From contig QBXD01000002.1 of NCBI GenBank assembly GCA_003283875.1, positions 1 through 64,000 of the forward strand: 64,000 bases of DNA, read 5' to 3'. Shown here in pieces: positions 60,710-64,000 of this stretch. Position numbers and translations under genes: made by a program. The first letter of the stretch is position 1; each line of letters begins with the position of its first letter. This DNA comes from SAR116 cluster bacterium AG-321-A13. Its GTDB lineage: Bacteria; Pseudomonadota; Alphaproteobacteria; Puniceispirillales; Marisalimonadaceae. The notes beneath the pieces are model-generated. The model ran no database searches. It saw nothing but the letters and a program-made list of their open reading frames with translations, and had not been told where the DNA came from.

Positions 60710-61912
60710 ATGACTTCTTCAATAAAAAGTATAATGAACGAAAACGTCCTTGATAAGACAGTATTGGTTCGAGCTGATTTAAATATACCTATGACCAATG
60801 GAAAAATTTCAGACCAGTCACGTGTTGAAAGAGTGATACCAACTATCAACTTTTTGAAATCGTCTGGTGCAAAAATAGTTATATGCAGTCATCTAGGAAG
60901 ACCAAATGGAAAATATAATAAAAACTATACTTTAAAACCTCTAGTAGAGATTTTATCGAATATTTTAGAAACAAATGTTCGCTTTAGCAACTCTTGTTTA
61001 GGTCAAGAATCTCTAGAAATAAAAACAAGTTTAAAACCAGGAGAAATTCTTTTACTTGAGAATGTTCGTTTTCATGAAGAAGAAATAAATAACAGTCTTA
61101 GCTTTGCAAAAAAATTATCTGAGGGTTGTGATTTATTTGTAAATGATGCTTTTTCTTGTTCTCATAGAGCTCATTCAAGTTTGCATGCCATTACAAATTT
61201 TCTACCTTCATATTCAGGCAAATTGATGGATGAAGAAATAAAAGCCTTAACATCTGTCTTAAGTTCTCCAATAAAACCAGTAGCTGCCTTGGTTGGAGGT
61301 GCAAAAATTTCTACAAAAATAAATATTATTGAATACTTAATAACGAAGATGGATTATTTAATAATTGGTGGAGCAATGGCAAATACTTTTCTTGTAGCTG
61401 AGGGCTTGGATGTTGGAAAAAGTCTTTTTGAAAAAGATTCTGTAAATATTGCTAAGTCAATTTTGAAAGAAAGTAAAAAAATAAATTGTGAAATAATACT
61501 GCCTGTTGATGTAGTAGTTTCAAAATCTTTTGAAACAAATGGAAACACTAAAATCGTATCATCGAACATGATACCCTTAGATATGATGGCGCTTGATGTT
61601 GGCCCAAAGACAATAAAAAAAATAAGTTCTGTTTTTAAAAATATTAAAACCTTATTGTGGAATGGTCCACTCGGTGCTTTTGAATTAGAACCTTTTGGTG
61701 AAGGTACTTTTTCATTGGCAAGACAGGCATCAAATTTAACTACTAGTAACAATTTAATTACGGTAGCAGGTGGAGGCGATACATCCTCAGCTTTAAATAA
61801 AGCAGGTGTCAGTGACACATTTACATATATTTCATCGGCTGGTGGCGCTTTTCTTGAGTGGTTAGAAGGTATAGAGTTGCCAGCAATATCGGTATTGAGT
61901 AATAATAAATAA
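60710..61912 (+). CDS. pgk: Phosphoglycerate kinase
   Basis: VLVRADLNIPM, SHLGRPNGK, GGDTSSALNKAG. Confidence 0.95.
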   Translation: MTSSIKSIMNENVLDKTVLVRADLNIPMTNGKISDQSRVERVIPTINFLKSSGAKIVICSHLGRPNGKYNKNYTLKPLVEILSNILETNVRFSNSCLGQESLEIKTSLKPGEILLLENVRFHEEEINNSLSFAKKLSEGCDLFVNDAFSCSHRAHSSLHAITNFLPSYSGKLMDEEIKALTSVLSSPIKPVAALVGGAKISTKINIIEYLITKMDYLIIGGAMANTFLVAEGLDVGKSLFEKDSVNIAKSILKESKKINCEIILPVDVVVSKSFETNGNTKIVSSNMIPLDMMALDVGPKTIKKISSVFKNIKTLLWNGPLGAFELEPFGEGTFSLARQASNLTTSNNLITVAGGGDTSSALNKAGVSDTFTYISSAGGAFLEWLEGIELPAISVLSNNK

Positions 61913-61936
61913 TTATATTTTTTGAGAGGAAATAAA

Positions 61937-62944
61937 ATGTCGGTTAGAGTCTCCATTAATGGTTTTGGTAGAATTGGAAGGAATATTTTAAGAGCTATAA
62001 TAGAATCGGGTAGGGACGATATTAAAGTCGTCGGAATTAACGATTTGGGTCCTGTTAAAACCAATGCTCATTTGTTAAAATACGATACTGTGCATGGGAG
62101 GATCCCAGCTGACGTCAAAGTTAGTGGTGATAATATTGATGTAGGTAATGGGCCAATAAAAGTGACATCTATCAAAGATCCAAAAGATCTTCCATGGAAA
62201 CAACTTGATGTTGATATTGCTATGGAGTGTACTGGAATTTTTGCTAGCCGTGAAAAGGCTTCAATGCATTTAGAAGCTGGTGCAAAAAGAGTCTTAGTTT
62301 CAGCTCCAGCAAGCGGAGCTGATTTGACTGTTGTCTATGGTGTAAATCATAATAAGTTAACTAAAGATCACCTAGTAGTGTCTAATGCTTCTTGTACAAC
62401 GAACTGTCTAGCTCCAATTGCAATGGTTATTAATCAGGGGGTAGGAATTTCTCAAGGGTTTATGACCACAATTCATTCTTACACTGGTGATCAGCCAACA
62501 TTAGACACTATGCATTCTGATATGTATAGATCAAGAGCCGCTGCAGGTAATATGATACCTACATCAACTGGGGCTGCAAAAGCAGTAGGACTAGTTTTAC
62601 CAGAATTAAATGGAAAGTTAGATGGTGTCTCAATGAGAGTACCAACTCAAAATGTATCAGTTGTGGACTTTAAATTTAATGCTGGAAAATCAACGTCTAT
62701 AGATGAAATTAATAATCTTATTAAAAAAGCTACTGATAATGAACTTAAAAACATTCTTGGATATACAGATGAACCTCTTGTATCAAGCGATTTCAATCAT
62801 GACTCAAGATCATCAATTTTTCATATGGATCAGACAAAGGTGATGGATGGGTCATTTGTGAGAGTTTTAAGCTGGTACGATAATGAATGGGGTTTTTCTA
62901 ATAGAATGTCAGATACAGCTGTGGCTATGAGCAAAACACTTTAG
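61937..62944 (+). CDS. gap: Glyceraldehyde-3-phosphate dehydrogenase
   Basis: INGFGRIGRN, SNASCTTNCLAP, WYDNEWG; ATG at 61937 after GAGAGGA preferred over TTG at 61922. Confidence 0.95.
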   Translation: MSVRVSINGFGRIGRNILRAIIESGRDDIKVVGINDLGPVKTNAHLLKYDTVHGRIPADVKVSGDNIDVGNGPIKVTSIKDPKDLPWKQLDVDIAMECTGIFASREKASMHLEAGAKRVLVSAPASGADLTVVYGVNHNKLTKDHLVVSNASCTTNCLAPIAMVINQGVGISQGFMTTIHSYTGDQPTLDTMHSDMYRSRAAAGNMIPTSTGAAKAVGLVLPELNGKLDGVSMRVPTQNVSVVDFKFNAGKSTSIDEINNLIKKATDNELKNILGYTDEPLVSSDFNHDSRSSIFHMDQTKVMDGSFVRVLSWYDNEWGFSNRMSDTAVAMSKTL

Positions 62945-62983
62945 TTTGTTGTTACTATTCTAATTTTGATGGAAATAAATTAA

Positions 62984-63643
62984 ATGAAAGAAGTTATTAT
63001 TGCACCTTCAATATTATCTGCTGATTTTGGTTCATTAGCAAATGATGTTAAAATGATTGATGAAGCTGGTGCTGATTGGATACACTTGGATGTAATGGAT
63101 GGTCATTTTGTACCAAACCTTACTTTTGGCCCTCCAATTATTAAATCAATAAGACCATATTCTAAAAAACCTTTTGATGCACACCTCATGGTTACAAACC
63201 CAGATGATTTATTAGAAGAATATGTGGCTGCTGGGGTTGATATGATCACTGTCCATAAGGAAGTTACTCCACATCTTGATAGAACTCTAACTAGAATTAG
63301 AAACTTAGGCTGTAAAGCTGGAGTTTCTATAAATCCAGGGACATCTCTTTCTGGATTGGAATTCTTGTTAGAAAAACTTGATTTAATACTTATTATGAGT
63401 GTTAACCCTGGATTTGGAGGTCAATCATTTATCAATTCTTCAATAGATAAAATTTCAGCTGTTAGAGACCTAGTTTCATGTAAACCTATAAATATTCAAA
63501 TTGATGGAGGTGTAAACAATGTGATTGCACCTCAAGTAATTAAAGCAGGCGCTAATGTATTAGTTGCTGGATCTGCTGTTTTTTCAGGGTCTGATATTAA
63601 AAGTTATCAAAAAAATATTGCTTCACTTCGTTGTAAAACATAA
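62984..63643 (+). CDS. rpe: Ribulose-phosphate 3-epimerase
   Basis: IAPSILSADFGSLANDV, HLDVMDGHFVPNLTFGP, VNPGFGGQSFI. Confidence 0.95.
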   Translation: MKEVIIAPSILSADFGSLANDVKMIDEAGADWIHLDVMDGHFVPNLTFGPPIIKSIRPYSKKPFDAHLMVTNPDDLLEEYVAAGVDMITVHKEVTPHLDRTLTRIRNLGCKAGVSINPGTSLSGLEFLLEKLDLILIMSVNPGFGGQSFINSSIDKISAVRDLVSCKPINIQIDGGVNNVIAPQVIKAGANVLVAGSAVFSGSDIKSYQKNIASLRCKT

Positions 63644-63646
63644 ATT

Positions 63647-64000
63647 ATGGGGTGTCTCAATTATAATATAATTTTTGATTTAGATGGGACTCTAGTTCAT
63701 TCAGTTCCAGATATGCATAATGCAATAAACAAAACTCTAACCCAATATAATTTAGCAAATATATCTGAACAGAAGCTACAAACTTTTGTTGGACAAGGCA
63801 TGGTATCTTTATCCAAAAAAGTTGTAGATTATTGCGGCGGCCATGAAGAATTATATGAAACTGTCTTTAAAAGTTATAGACAGAATTATTCTGATGAGCC
63901 TTACAAATATAGTACTCTAATGCCTGGAGTAATGAACGCTCTTAATTACTTTTACAGCCAAAAAATTCCGATGGGAATATGTACCAATAAAAGACAATTT
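63647..64000 (+). CDS. gph: HAD hydrolase, phosphoglycolate phosphatase-like, partial (runs off window end)
   Basis: MGCLNYNIIFDLDGTLVHSVPDMHNAINKTL...FVGQGM...; DLDGTLxxS motif. Absent from ORF track because truncated. Confidence 0.85.
   Translation, partial: MGCLNYNIIFDLDGTLVHSVPDMHNAINKTLTQYNLANISEQKLQTFVGQGMVSLSKKVVDYCGGHEELYETVFKSYRQNYSDEPYKYSTLMPGVMNALNYFYSQKIPMGICTNKRQF

Noticed and set aside
61354-62064. 236-aa minus-strand ORF
   Set aside because: Antisense to pgk and gap, which have unambiguous motifs; shadow ORF.
1-64000. CRISPR arrays, tRNA/rRNA genes, insertion sequences, prophage genes
   Set aside because: None seen by eye: no regularly spaced direct repeats, no cloverleaf/CCA tRNA signatures, no transposase or phage proteins in the ORF list.

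Overview
AT-rich window of about 64 kb from what looks like a streamlined marine-type alphaproteobacterium. The taxonomy is inferred from gene content and base composition only. I found no rRNA, tRNA, CRISPR, transposase or phage genes. The content is almost entirely metabolic operons: (i) a FadD/Liv-type ABC transporter/PaaK/SDR/MaoC operon (1-9326); (ii) a DmdC-like acyl-CoA dehydrogenase, several acyl-CoA ligases and a fused indolepyruvate:ferredoxin oxidoreductase (9.6-18.2 kb); (iii) an accessory-looking cluster at 18.3-32.6 kb combining a MetY-like PLP enzyme, alpha/beta hydrolase, CoA ligase, divergent DapA-family protein, thiol-dioxygenase-like cupin, enoyl-CoA hydratase, CaiB-type CoA transferase, four-domain rhodanese, TPP enzyme, TauE-type exporter and a tripartite tricarboxylate transporter; this is my main candidate for an undescribed organosulfur-acid pathway; (iv) COQ7, DCC-family and small ORFs; (v) a second Liv ABC operon plus class III aminotransferase; (vi) a leucine/isovalerate catabolic (liu) operon; (vii) nitrogen genes: gdhA, amt and a half-length GlnE; (viii) a cbb-like sugar-phosphate operon, fbp-tkt-pgk-gap-rpe-gph, without RuBisCO or prk in view. 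Non-coding signals include strong hairpins immediately after all three solute-binding-protein genes, an array of three palindromes upstream of tctC, palindromes in divergent promoters, and several convergent gene pairs with 0-3 bp (or overlapping) junctions.
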